DNA from: Bacteroidota bacterium | GTDB lineage: Bacteria; Bacteroidota; Bacteroidia; Bacteroidales; VadinHA17 | Direction: 5' to 3' | Length of the DNA: 33,360 nt | Assembly (NCBI GenBank): GCA_030596025.1 | Contig: JAUVKW010000013.1 | Location: 1-33,360 of the forward strand | Shown: in pieces, positions 8,706-17,054 of the stretch | Numbering within the stretch: the stretch's first letter is position 1 | How the letters are laid out: each line of letters opens with the position of its first letter | The notes under the pieces: model-generated | What the model was told of the DNA's origin: nothing | Database searches by the model: none | Seen by the model: only the letters and a program-made list of their open reading frames with translations | Translations under genes and position numbers: made by a program

Positions 8706-11700
8706 ATGACAAAAGGTAAGAAAAACAAACTTAGAGAATTATTCATTTTTATAATTACTATCCTTATCGGATTTTTTTTTCTGGCTCCTGCTATGTGGGC
8801 ACAGGAAGGAGTTCCTTACATTTCGAATTTCCAGCTCCCACCAGGACTCAACAACCAGAATATTGCTATGGCTCAGGATGACCAGGGAGTTATACTCTTT
8901 GCAAACCGGCAGGGCATACTTAGCTATGATGGGTACGAATGGGAGTTTATGGAACCTAAAATAAGGCCCCACTCCATTGGAAAAGATCCTGTATCCAACA
9001 GTATCTTTGTGGGACTGGAAAATAGTTTTGGATACCTGTTTAGAAATGAACTGGGCTCTTATAAATATATTCCAATATCCGATCCTGATCTGGATTATGG
9101 AGTAATCGAAAAGATTGTTTTCAAAGAATCCGGCATTTACTTTTATTCCTCATTCAGCCTTACAAAAATCAACAGGGACCAAATGAGGACACTGGAAACA
9201 ATCTGGGCAAAACCATCCAGTCCATATGCAGGAATATTTTTCTTCCAGGAAAGTTTATTTGTGAACATTCGTGGCAAAGGTCTTCATGTGCTTACAAATA
9301 AAAACCTAACCCCGGTTGAGGATGGAAGCTCCTTTGACAATGTATCCATAATTTTCTATATGGATTATGACAATGACTATGTACTGCTTGGAACAGACAA
9401 TAGCTTTCTCTACCTCTTCAATGGATCCGAATTTTCAGATTTTATTCTGAAAGATGAGGACTACCTATTAAACGCAGTGGTAACAGATGGAATTAATTTG
9501 ACGAACAACAGGGGGGCATTAGCCACTCTTACAGGGGGATGTATTATCTTCAACAAAAAAACAGGAACTACCGATCAAATTCTAAATTACCAATCCGGTC
9601 TGCCTGACGATGAAATATACAGCATTGGTCTTGACAGAGAAGGAGGCATCTGGCTAACCCACGAATTTGGTGCCAGCCGGGTAGATTTTTCTTTGCCAAT
9701 ATTAAAATTTGATTCATATAAGGGACTTGAAGGCAATGTTTCTCAGCTAATCATTTTCAATAAAACGCTATATATTTCCACCAGTGAGGGTGTGTTTTAC
9801 CTGACTGAGGTAAAAAACTACAGAGAAACAGAGGTATTTATGGAAGTCCTGGTTCCATCTTATCCAAAAAACACAGGGCTTAAAGATGAGAGTCAGGCTA
9901 ATCAGGTGGTCAGTAATGAAATACGTGAGTCCAAAGATGAGTCTCCAAAAGAGGTTCAGAAAAAGGGAAAACTTTTTTCCCGACTTTTTCAGAAAGGGAA
10001 GCCAAAGGCAGAACAGGAAGCAGAAACAATTCAATCAGTTCCAAAAAAAACTGTGCCGAAAAAACAAAACCAGCCTGCCCCTGTAAGAAAAACCTTTCAA
10101 ACTGAATATATACGAAAAACAAACCTGGTTCTTGAATCCATAGGTCATGAGTTTAAGAAGGTGGAGGGCCTGGATGCAAAATGCAAACAATTCCTAATCT
10201 TCCAGGATAAATTATTTGTCGCTTCCAATACCGGATTGTACCAGATCTTGAAAGAAAAGAGTCAATACATTATTGCAAACTCTTATATCTATACAATTTA
10301 TCCATCCCCAAAAAAAGCCAACAGGTTATATGTTGGCACAGAATCGGGAATTAGAACTGTTGATTTTATTTTCAGTGAAGCAAGGGTTAGAAGTCCCTTT
10401 AAGACCATTCAGATACCAGTTAATTCTATCCTTCAGCATGACGGGCTTTTATGGATCTCATCCGGCTCAAAAATTATCAGGTTGAAAAATCCAGGCGACT
10501 CCATAAAGATGGAAAGGCAAAGCTATAATACACCGAACCAGGATCAGGTAATTATCCGTAGCATGGGTTCGGAATCTGTCTTCTGTACAAGCTCAGGAAT
10601 TTACACCTTTGATATTAAAACCAATGATCTTCAGGAAATTGATTCCATTTTCCCTTCCGAAATAGAATCTATGAGATATATCTTTTCTGGCGAAAACCAG
10701 GTTTGGGTTAATCCCGGGAATTCATGGAACAGGCTACCTGAAATGAACTCCACTGTCGCACACCAGTCTAGTTTCCTTAAGCTTTTCGATGGTATTAGAT
10801 ATCTCTATAGTGATGAAGAAAACAATCTCTGGGTTGTAGATGAAGACAATCATATTAGCAAAATATTAACAACCGGAACCCTGGAAAGACCGGGGACTTT
10901 TAATCTCTATTTTAAGACTATTTTGAATTCAAAAGAGGAAAAAATCAGCATCGGATCTCTCAGTCTGAAAAGCAAAGATCTCCCCCTGGAATTCAGGGTA
11001 AGTGCTCCCTGCTTTATCCGATCTGATCTTAGTGAATTCAAGTATTATATTCAGGGACTGGAACAGGAATGGTCGGAATGGTCAAGAGACAGAAGTATAT
11101 ACATTCCTTTTCTGCCTCCGGGAAATTACTCACTTCAAATCAGCTCCAGGAATGCACTGAACAAGGTAACTGAAGTTATTAGTGGAAATATTATTATTGA
11201 ACCACCCTTTACCAGTTCAGTTCCATTTTATATCTTATCGGGGATGGGTCTCCTGGTCATTCTCTTTCTCGTTATCCAGCTTAGAGAACGAAAACTACAG
11301 CGTGACAAGAGGATACTGGAACATAAAGTTAAGGTCAGAACCAGTGAGATTGAAAAACAAAAAAATGAAATTGAAAAACAAAAAAATGAAATTGCCTTTC
11401 AAAAACAGGAAATCACTGATAGTATTGCCTATGGTAAACGCATTCAAAAAGCGCTAATGCCCCCAAGAATAGTTCTGAACGATTTATTACCTGAATATTT
11501 CATTTTTTTCAAGCCACGAGATCTTGTGAGTGGAGATTTCTATTGGGTTATTCAAAAAGCAGATCAACTTGTAATCGTAGTAGCTGATTGTACCGGTCAT
11601 GGTGTCCCCGGGGCATTCCTGAGTTTCCTGGGGCATTCTTTCCTGGAGGAAATTGCTAATAAGTATAAAATCACAACTGCCAGTATTTTCCTTGAACGCT

Positions 11701-12161
11701 TGCGTACAAAACTAAAGATAGCACTTCATCAAACCGGGAAAGCGGATGAAGACAGCGACGGAATAGATATGGGCCTTTGTATTCTGGACCTGGAGCAAAA
11801 GAAACTTCAGTTTGCCGGTGCCTATAACCCTCTATACATCATCAGACGTGGCGAACTGCAAGAAATAAAAGCAGATAAAATGCCCATTGGAGTTCACCTG
11901 AATGACGAAACTTCCTTTACAAACACTCATTTGAAACTAGAAAAAGAGGATTCATTGTATATGTTTACAGATGGTTATGTTGACCAGTTTGGAGGACCCA
12001 GGGCTAAGAAGTTTAAAATTATCCCTTTCCAACAATTGCTTCTTCGTATATATGACAAACCCATGAACGAACAAGGGAAAATCCTCGAATCTGAACTCCA
12101 GGCATGGATGAGAGATGAAGCACAGGTAGATGACATCCTGGTATTTGGCATGAAGATCTGA
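8706..12161 (+). CDS. Membrane sensor: beta-propeller, Y_Y_Y domain, coiled coil, SpoIIE/PP2C phosphatase
   Basis: A 1151-residue one-pass sensor. It begins with a signal peptide or anchor (hydrophobic to about residue 33, ending AMWAQ). A periplasmic two-component-regulator-type propeller follows (repeated motifs such as GVILFANRQGILSYDGYEWE and GGIWLTHEFGASRV), broken at about 388-470 by a Lys/Gln/Pro-rich linker. A Y_Y_Y domain (FKYYIQGLEQEWSEWS, FLPPGNYSLQI) precedes a transmembrane helix at about 838-860. A coiled coil with a duplicated heptad-like segment leads to a cytoplasmic SpoIIE-type Ser/Thr phosphatase. Metal ligands are present: D944 (GDFYW), D961 (ADCTGHGVPGA), D1089 (TDGYVDQ) and D1142/D1143. 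Where hybrid two-component sensors carry a histidine kinase, this one carries a phosphatase, so it likely dephosphorylates an anti-sigma antagonist or a SiaC-like protein in response to an outside signal. The ligand is unknown. Confidence 0.92.
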   Translation: MTKGKKNKLRELFIFIITILIGFFFLAPAMWAQEGVPYISNFQLPPGLNNQNIAMAQDDQGVILFANRQGILSYDGYEWEFMEPKIRPHSIGKDPVSNSIFVGLENSFGYLFRNELGSYKYIPISDPDLDYGVIEKIVFKESGIYFYSSFSLTKINRDQMRTLETIWAKPSSPYAGIFFFQESLFVNIRGKGLHVLTNKNLTPVEDGSSFDNVSIIFYMDYDNDYVLLGTDNSFLYLFNGSEFSDFILKDEDYLLNAVVTDGINLTNNRGALATLTGGCIIFNKKTGTTDQILNYQSGLPDDEIYSIGLDREGGIWLTHEFGASRVDFSLPILKFDSYKGLEGNVSQLIIFNKTLYISTSEGVFYLTEVKNYRETEVFMEVLVPSYPKNTGLKDESQANQVVSNEIRESKDESPKEVQKKGKLFSRLFQKGKPKAEQEAETIQSVPKKTVPKKQNQPAPVRKTFQTEYIRKTNLVLESIGHEFKKVEGLDAKCKQFLIFQDKLFVASNTGLYQILKEKSQYIIANSYIYTIYPSPKKANRLYVGTESGIRTVDFIFSEARVRSPFKTIQIPVNSILQHDGLLWISSGSKIIRLKNPGDSIKMERQSYNTPNQDQVIIRSMGSESVFCTSSGIYTFDIKTNDLQEIDSIFPSEIESMRYIFSGENQVWVNPGNSWNRLPEMNSTVAHQSSFLKLFDGIRYLYSDEENNLWVVDEDNHISKILTTGTLERPGTFNLYFKTILNSKEEKISIGSLSLKSKDLPLEFRVSAPCFIRSDLSEFKYYIQGLEQEWSEWSRDRSIYIPFLPPGNYSLQISSRNALNKVTEVISGNIIIEPPFTSSVPFYILSGMGLLVILFLVIQLRERKLQRDKRILEHKVKVRTSEIEKQKNEIEKQKNEIAFQKQEITDSIAYGKRIQKALMPPRIVLNDLLPEYFIFFKPRDLVSGDFYWVIQKADQLVIVVADCTGHGVPGAFLSFLGHSFLEEIANKYKITTASIFLERLRTKLKIALHQTGKADEDSDGIDMGLCILDLEQKKLQFAGAYNPLYIIRRGELQEIKADKMPIGVHLNDETSFTNTHLKLEKEDSLYMFTDGYVDQFGGPRAKKFKIIPFQQLLLRIYDKPMNEQGKILESELQAWMRDEAQVDDILVFGMKI
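11349..11390 (+). repeat. 21-bp tandem duplication inside the sensor gene's coiled coil
   Basis: Two identical 21-bp units (ATTGAAAAACAAAAAAATGA + A) lie head to tail and encode IEKQKNE twice, extending the coiled coil by exactly two heptads' worth of one unit. A third partial unit starts with ATTG. Seven residues per unit keeps the heptad phase. Confidence 0.9.
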
Positions 12162-12170
12162 TACAAGCCA

Positions 12171-14570
12171 TCATGAAGCTTCATGCTCAGTCCTTCTGAT
12201 GATCTCATTCTGCAGATCCTCCCCAAGATCATTAAAATAATCACTGTAACCTGCAACCCTGACAATCAGGTCCCTGTATTTTTCAGGATACTTCTGTGCA
12301 TCTCTCAGTGTTTCTACCCCTACTACATTAAACTGAATATGATGTCCCATCATTTTAAAATAAGTCCTTACCAGATCTCCTACCCTGAGAATGCTCTTTT
12401 CATCTCTGAAAAAGGAAGGAGTGAATTTCTGATTAAGCAATGTCCCTCCTGTTTTGAGATGATCAATTTTGGCAGCCGATTTTAATACCGAAGTAGGTCC
12501 CTTCTTATCAGAACCCTGTACCGGAGAAATGCCCTCTGAAAGTGCTTGAAAGGCTTTTCTTCCGTCAGGCATAGCCCCAATTTTACTCCCAAAGTAAATA
12601 TGTGATGTGGTTGGAAGCATATTTATCCGGAAAGTTCCCCCACGGGGTGTTGGATTGCCATCTACCAAATCGAAAAACATTTCAAAAACCGTTACAGCCT
12701 GGGCATCTGCATAATCCTCATCATTTCCATACCTGGGTGTCTGGTAAACCAGCTTATGTTGCATTTCTTCATAGCCAACAAAATCAGCATGAACGGCATT
12801 TAATACCTGCTGCATACTGTAGTTTTTCTCATCGAAAACATGATACTTTAATGCACTAAGACTATCGGTAATACTTCCAAGGCCCACCCCCTGTATATAA
12901 CTGGTATTGTAGCGGGCACCCCCGGCATTATAATCCACTCCTTCTTGAATACAATCATCGATTAACAAGGAGAGAAATGGAGCAGGCAGGTTTTTGGCCC
13001 ATATTTCTTCTATTATACTGTTCCCTTCCATTTTTATTTCAAGGAAATGCCCCAACTGCTTCCTGAAAGCTTCGATAACATCCTCAAAGGATTTGAATAC
13101 ATTAGGATCGCCTGACTTAATTCCGATTTCCTTCCCTGTTAATGGATCTCTTCCATTATTCAGCGTAATCTCCAGAACTTTTGTGAGGTTAAAGTAGCCG
13201 GTAAGAAAATAGGCTTCCGTACCAAAGGCCCCACTTTCCACACAGCCACTGGCTCCACCGTTTCTGGCATCTTCCAGACTTTTACCCTGACGTACCAGCT
13301 CCTCAACAATAGCCTCAGTATTAAAGATGGAAGGCTGCCCAAAACCTGTTTTTATTATTTTTAAGGCCCTGTGAATCAGCTCATCCGGATTTTGCTTACT
13401 TAGTTGAAGCATTGAAGATGGCTGCAGAATGCGCATCTCTTCAATTACATCAAGAATTAAATAACTGAGTTCGTTGCTTGCATCTGAACCATCAGTATTT
13501 ACTCCACCCACATTAATTAGGGAAAAATCAGTGTAGGTATTACTTTCCAGGGCTGTTACTCCAATTTTTGGTGGTGCGGGATGATTATTAAACTTGATCC
13601 AGAAACTCTGAAGTAATTCAGTAGCTTTCTCTTTTGTTAAGCTACCTTCATCAATTTCTTTCCTGTAATAAGGATAAAGATGTTGGTCGAGGCGACCTGG
13701 ATTAAATGAATCCCAGGGATTCAACTCTGTTATGACTCCCAGGTGCACAAACCAATAGTATTGAAGGGCCTCATGGAAGGTAAGGGGTGCATTGGCAGGA
13801 ACTCTCCTGCATATACCGGCCATGGTTTCCATCTCCTTTTTCCTGACTGGTTCATTTTCTTTTTGTGCAAGATCTTCAAGTTTGTCAGCATGCCTTCCGG
13901 CATATAAGATCAGAGCTCTGGCGGCTATTTTCATAGCTTCCAGTTCTTCTTTTTTCTCATTCCACCCCGTCCCCATCTTCATTCCCCTCCCGGGAGGGGC
14001 CAGGGCTGGGCTCCCTGCATCAAGATTTCTCAGGCTCTGCTCAATCTCAACAATCAGGTCGTTCATGCCCTTTTTGTATATCTTATCTCCCAATACCGTA
14101 TGCCCGGGGGCCCTCTGCTCCTGGAATTCAGTAAACAACCCGGCCTGGTAGGCATCCAGCCAGCTTTTGGAAACCGAATTCATGATCCTGTCCCGGTTCG
14201 TCTTCCCTTTCCAAAAGGGAATGATCATATCCTCATAAACCTTTCTTGTTTTTTCATCCACTTTAAAAAACACCTTTTTACGCCCATCAAGTATCTCCAG
14301 ATCCTCTATGGAATGAAGATTTATTTCAGGATAAGTTGGAGTTGCCTTGGGTGCAGGACCTCTCTCCCCAACTATAAGCTCATCCTCGTTGATACAGATA
14401 TGTTTATTCCTCAGGATATATTCCAGATTCAAGGCCCGGGTTACGGGAATAGAAGCTGATTGTGTTTCAGTGCTTTTATGAAACTCTGTGACGAGCAAAG
14501 CCCGCTCCGCTGAAATACGGGTTACCGCATCGAGACTTTGTTTTCGTAATTTTTTTATTCTTTTATTCAT
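12171..14570 (-). CDS. hypD: Glycyl radical enzyme, trans-4-hydroxy-L-proline dehydratase (HypD) type
   Basis: Oxygen-sensitive enzyme of the PFL2-like glycyl radical family (799 aa). The catalytic cysteine is C443 in GASGCVESGAFG, with E445 two residues on, and the glycyl radical is at G774 in VRVAGYSDYF. Recalled active-site residues of C. difficile HypD (F152, H160, D278, S334, D339, F340, C434, E436, Y450, T645, G765) map to F149, H157, D287, S343, D348, F349, C443, E445, Y459, T654 and G774. The offset is constant on either side of one 12-residue insertion (A185-G196), which is encoded by a palindromic repeat. HypD dehydrates trans-4-hydroxy-L-proline to pyrroline-5-carboxylate. The activase lies upstream on the same strand with a 121-bp gap. 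No proC is nearby. This hypD is unrelated to the hydrogenase maturation gene of that name. Confidence 0.85.
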   Translation of the reverse strand: MNKRIKKLRKQSLDAVTRISAERALLVTEFHKSTETQSASIPVTRALNLEYILRNKHICINEDELIVGERGPAPKATPTYPEINLHSIEDLEILDGRKKVFFKVDEKTRKVYEDMIIPFWKGKTNRDRIMNSVSKSWLDAYQAGLFTEFQEQRAPGHTVLGDKIYKKGMNDLIVEIEQSLRNLDAGSPALAPPGRGMKMGTGWNEKKEELEAMKIAARALILYAGRHADKLEDLAQKENEPVRKKEMETMAGICRRVPANAPLTFHEALQYYWFVHLGVITELNPWDSFNPGRLDQHLYPYYRKEIDEGSLTKEKATELLQSFWIKFNNHPAPPKIGVTALESNTYTDFSLINVGGVNTDGSDASNELSYLILDVIEEMRILQPSSMLQLSKQNPDELIHRALKIIKTGFGQPSIFNTEAIVEELVRQGKSLEDARNGGASGCVESGAFGTEAYFLTGYFNLTKVLEITLNNGRDPLTGKEIGIKSGDPNVFKSFEDVIEAFRKQLGHFLEIKMEGNSIIEEIWAKNLPAPFLSLLIDDCIQEGVDYNAGGARYNTSYIQGVGLGSITDSLSALKYHVFDEKNYSMQQVLNAVHADFVGYEEMQHKLVYQTPRYGNDEDYADAQAVTVFEMFFDLVDGNPTPRGGTFRINMLPTTSHIYFGSKIGAMPDGRKAFQALSEGISPVQGSDKKGPTSVLKSAAKIDHLKTGGTLLNQKFTPSFFRDEKSILRVGDLVRTYFKMMGHHIQFNVVGVETLRDAQKYPEKYRDLIVRVAGYSDYFNDLGEDLQNEIIRRTEHEAS
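12172..12185. other. 14-bp perfect palindrome between convergent genes
   Basis: CATGAAGCTTCATG is a perfect palindrome that overlaps the last codons and stop of the glycyl radical enzyme gene, 10 bp after the stop of the convergent sensor gene. It has no T-run on either side, so a terminator role is uncertain. Confidence 0.45.
13981..14010. repeat. Palindromic repeat inside the HypD coding sequence
   Basis: The 19-mer ATTCCCCTCCCGGGAGGGG (13981-13999), containing the 16-bp perfect palindrome CCCCTCCCGGGAGGGG, recurs exactly at 15542-15560. The following 11 bases are also similar in both copies (CCAGGGCTGGG against TTAGGCGTGGG). Here the copy is in frame and encodes part of SPALAPPGRGM in the enzyme. 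Confidence 0.85.
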
Positions 14571-14691
14571 TTATATTTCTTTTGTATTCAGTTCATTTCC
14601 TGGTAGAGCTTTGTAGAAAAACCTCTTCAGCCTACAATCTACAGCCTATAGTCTTCTGTCTTCATTAATCATTAATCATTATTCATTCCTT

Positions 14692-15489
14692 CTACCCTCC
14701 AATACTCACGTCTAAACCACCTTCTTTAAAAGCAGCTTTCAGTTTCTCCAGATCCTCCTTCTTCTGTTCATCTACCGAGCGCATCTTATCAGGTATTGAA
14801 AAAGCCTCATACTTATGCCTGGCAATGTTGTGGTATGGCAACAGATCAAGCCTCCTGATCTGTGGTAATTCCTTTTTAAAAAAAAACTTCAGAGCCTCGA
14901 CATGTGCCTTGTCATCATTTATACCCGGTATTACCGGGAAACGTATCACAACATCTTTACCTGAATCATGAATGAGTTTCAGATTATCCAGAATTAGCTT
15001 ATTTGAGACTCCGGTATATTTTTTATGTATATCATCATCCAGATGTTTCAAATCATACAGAAAAAGATCTGGCCAACTCATTACTTTCCTCATAATATCC
15101 TTTGATGCATAGCCGGTGGTATCAAGAGCAGTATGTATTCCCTGCTCTCTGCAATGCTTCATCATTTCAATCAGAAATTCAGTTTGCAACAGTGGTTCAC
15201 CACCCGAAAAAGTAACTCCCCCTCCGGACTCATCCATAAATGCTTTTTCCTTAAGAATTTCCTGCATTAAATGATTTGCAGAAATCTCTCTGCCAACAAG
15301 CTCCTGCACTCTGAAAGTGCGGCCATTCAATTTTTGCTCCCTCATCACAATCTGAGGTTTTTGGGAGCGACTCTCAGGGTTATGGCACCACCAACATCCC
15401 AGGGGGCAGCCTTTAAAAAAGACCGTTACCCTGATTCCGGGACCCTCATGTATGGCAAAACGGTTTAGGTCAAATATTACTGCCTTCAT
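14692..15489 (-). CDS. Radical SAM glycyl-radical-enzyme activase
   Basis: Installs the glycyl radical on its partner enzyme by abstracting hydrogen with a 5'-deoxyadenosyl radical. The cluster motif is C28-x3-C32-x2-C35 (KGCPLGCWWCHNPES), preceded by the activase signature FAIHEGPGIRVTVFFKGC; GGGVTFSGGEPLLQ is the SAM-binding glycine motif, and DTTGYAS, LYDLKHLD and RFPVIPGIND follow in the usual order. At 265 aa it is short: the usual insert with two ferredoxin-like CxxCxxCxxxC clusters after the first motif is absent, and the only other cysteine is near residue 112. It lies just upstream of the glycyl radical enzyme on the same strand, so the two are probably co-transcribed and act as a pair. 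A TAATTTTG element sits 18 bp before its ATG. Confidence 0.95.
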   Translation of the reverse strand: MKAVIFDLNRFAIHEGPGIRVTVFFKGCPLGCWWCHNPESRSQKPQIVMREQKLNGRTFRVQELVGREISANHLMQEILKEKAFMDESGGGVTFSGGEPLLQTEFLIEMMKHCREQGIHTALDTTGYASKDIMRKVMSWPDLFLYDLKHLDDDIHKKYTGVSNKLILDNLKLIHDSGKDVVIRFPVIPGINDDKAHVEALKFFFKKELPQIRRLDLLPYHNIARHKYEAFSIPDKMRSVDEQKKEDLEKLKAAFKEGGLDVSIGG

Positions 15490-15506
15490 CTCATCTTCCT
15501 ACGTTT

Positions 15507-15514
15507 CAAAATTA
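15507..15514 (-). promoter_or_regulatory. TAnnTTTG -7 element upstream of the activase
   Basis: On the minus strand the sequence reads TAATTTTG, a perfect TAnnTTTG match, 18 bp before the activase ATG. A CAA at 15529-15531 (TTG on the minus strand) is closer than the usual -33 spacing. Confidence 0.45.
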
Positions 15515-15541
15515 TACGTGTAAAGTGACAATTAACTCATT

Positions 15542-15571
15542 ATTCCCCTCCCGGGAGGGGTTAGGCGTGGG
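15542..15571. repeat. Palindromic repeat, non-coding copy upstream of the activase
   Basis: Same 19-mer with the 16-bp palindrome CCCCTCCCGGGAGGGG as inside the HypD gene, followed by TTAGGCGTGGG. It lies 53 bp upstream of the activase ATG. Confidence 0.85.
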
Positions 15572-15800
15572 TTTCCTTAATAGATCCAGCACTCGTAGAG
15601 GCGACGACAAAAGAACTTGCCGTATTTTTTGATATGTATATCAGGGGAGTACATACTATACAAATATACGAAAAATGATGATTTATACTACTGCGTAATT
15701 TCTTCTGTTTTTAATATATATGATCTTAGATATATTTTCACGGGATTTTCATTGTTCAAATAAATTCATATCTTAGGATTGTAAGACCAAAAGATATAGT

Positions 15801-17048
15801 ATGAAAATTCTAAAGCTAAAACTTCATTGGCAGATTCTGATCGCCCTGGTAGCAGGTTTATTGTTTGGTATATATCTTCCAGATTATGTAAATTATGTTC
15901 GATGGCTGGGAGAAATCTTTCTACGGGCATTAAGAATGATCATTGTTCCTCTGGTATTAGTCTCAATTATTACCGGGGTAAGCCAGGTAGGATCGGCAGG
16001 AAATCTTGGCAGGCTCGGGTTAAAAACCATTACCTACTATATTGTCACAAGCACCATAGCCATACTCACGGGTTTGTTTTTTGTCAATTTGATCAAGCCT
16101 GGAGTAGGAGCAGATATTGGTTTTAATCAACATGTAGAAGGATTGGATCTGGAAACCAAATCTTTTGGGAGGACTCTGATAGAGATCATTCCCGAAAATA
16201 TTTTTCATGCATTTTCCCAATCTGAAATATTATCGGTGATATTTTTTGCTTTGCTTTTTGGCTTCTTCATGACACAGATAGGGGATTCTTATCAAAAGAC
16301 CCTGAATATTTTTTTTGAAGCTCTATTCAGTGTAATAATGAAGATCACCATGCTGATCATCCGAATCACACCTCTGGGTGTATTTGGCATTATTGCAGGA
16401 AATATATCGGATATTTTACTTGAACATGATGGAAATGTACAGATTTTATTAGGTTTGGGCGAAAAGCTGGGCTTGTATATGCTCACGGTATTTGTATCCC
16501 TCTGTTTTCATGCCTTTGTTACCCTGCCCCTTATCCAGCGTTTCATTGGTGGAATCAATCCCTATAAGCATTTTAAGGCAGTATCTACTCCTTTGCTTAC
16601 CGCATTTTCTACCGCATCGGCTATGGCCACACTACCCTTAACCATGGAAGCCGTGGAAAAAAATGATGGGGTATCAAATAAAGTCTCCAGTTTTACACTT
16701 CCCTTAGGAGCCACTGTCAACATGGATGGAACCGCCTTATACGAACTCGTAGTTGCCATATTCATTGCCCAGGCCTATGGTCTTGACCTGACACTCGGAC
16801 AACAGGTCATTGCGGTGGTAACTGCCCTGCTAGCCTCTATCGGGGCTGCAGCTATTCCAATGGCAGGTTTATTTATGATCACAATTATTCTCTCAGCTCT
16901 TGGTTTACCCCTGGAAGGTATTGGCATGATCGTAGCGGTGGACCGGATGCTGGATATGTTTCGTACTGCCACCAATGTATGGAGCGACACCACCGGAGCT
17001 GTAGTAATTGCAAAAACCGAAGGCGAAAATTTGCGGGTAAAGGTTTAA
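15801..17048 (+). CDS. DAACS-family dicarboxylate/acidic amino acid:cation symporter
   Basis: A 415-residue inner-membrane transporter of the glutamate transporter fold. Recognisable parts are the N-terminal helices (HWQILIALVAGLLFGIYLP), the HP1 region STASAMATLPLTMEAVE, the TM7 motif GATVNMDGTALYE and the TM8 segment AVDRMLDMFRTATNVWSDTTGA. Aligned by eye with the archaeal GltPh TM8, the aspartates at the D390, D394 and D405 positions, N401 and the arginine at R397 are all present. That arginine contacts the side-chain carboxylate of aspartate, so an acidic amino acid or C4-dicarboxylate is the likely substrate rather than a neutral amino acid. It is divergent from the activase/HypD pair and convergent with the dipeptidase gene. 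Whether Na+ or H+ is coupled cannot be read securely. Confidence 0.93.
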   Translation: MKILKLKLHWQILIALVAGLLFGIYLPDYVNYVRWLGEIFLRALRMIIVPLVLVSIITGVSQVGSAGNLGRLGLKTITYYIVTSTIAILTGLFFVNLIKPGVGADIGFNQHVEGLDLETKSFGRTLIEIIPENIFHAFSQSEILSVIFFALLFGFFMTQIGDSYQKTLNIFFEALFSVIMKITMLIIRITPLGVFGIIAGNISDILLEHDGNVQILLGLGEKLGLYMLTVFVSLCFHAFVTLPLIQRFIGGINPYKHFKAVSTPLLTAFSTASAMATLPLTMEAVEKNDGVSNKVSSFTLPLGATVNMDGTALYELVVAIFIAQAYGLDLTLGQQVIAVVTALLASIGAAAIPMAGLFMITIILSALGLPLEGIGMIVAVDRMLDMFRTATNVWSDTTGAVVIAKTEGENLRVKV

Positions 17049-17054
17049 AGCAAT

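Larger units (their letters stand above)
15490..15800. other. 311-bp divergent intergenic region with promoter and palindromic repeat
   Basis: This gap drives the activase/HypD genes to the left and the symporter to the right. It contains a -7-like element for the activase, the non-coding copy of the CCCGGG palindrome, and an AT-rich stretch ending in TATCTTAG (15769-15776), a near match to the -7 consensus, 25 bp before the symporter ATG. No ORF is supported. Confidence 0.55.

Noticed and set aside
12172-12185. CATGAAGCTTCATG palindrome as a bidirectional terminator
   Set aside because: No T-run on either strand and the palindrome overlaps coding sequence; kept only as a low-confidence feature.
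12171-14570. Glycyl radical enzyme as pyruvate formate-lyase (PflB)
   Set aside because: PflB has two adjacent catalytic cysteines; this protein has a single cysteine in GCVE and dehydratase-type active-site residues.
14655-14685. ATTAATC-type short repeats between activase and HypD genes as a possible CRISPR or iteron array
   Set aside because: Only about three degenerate 7-bp units without spacers; simple AT-rich sequence.
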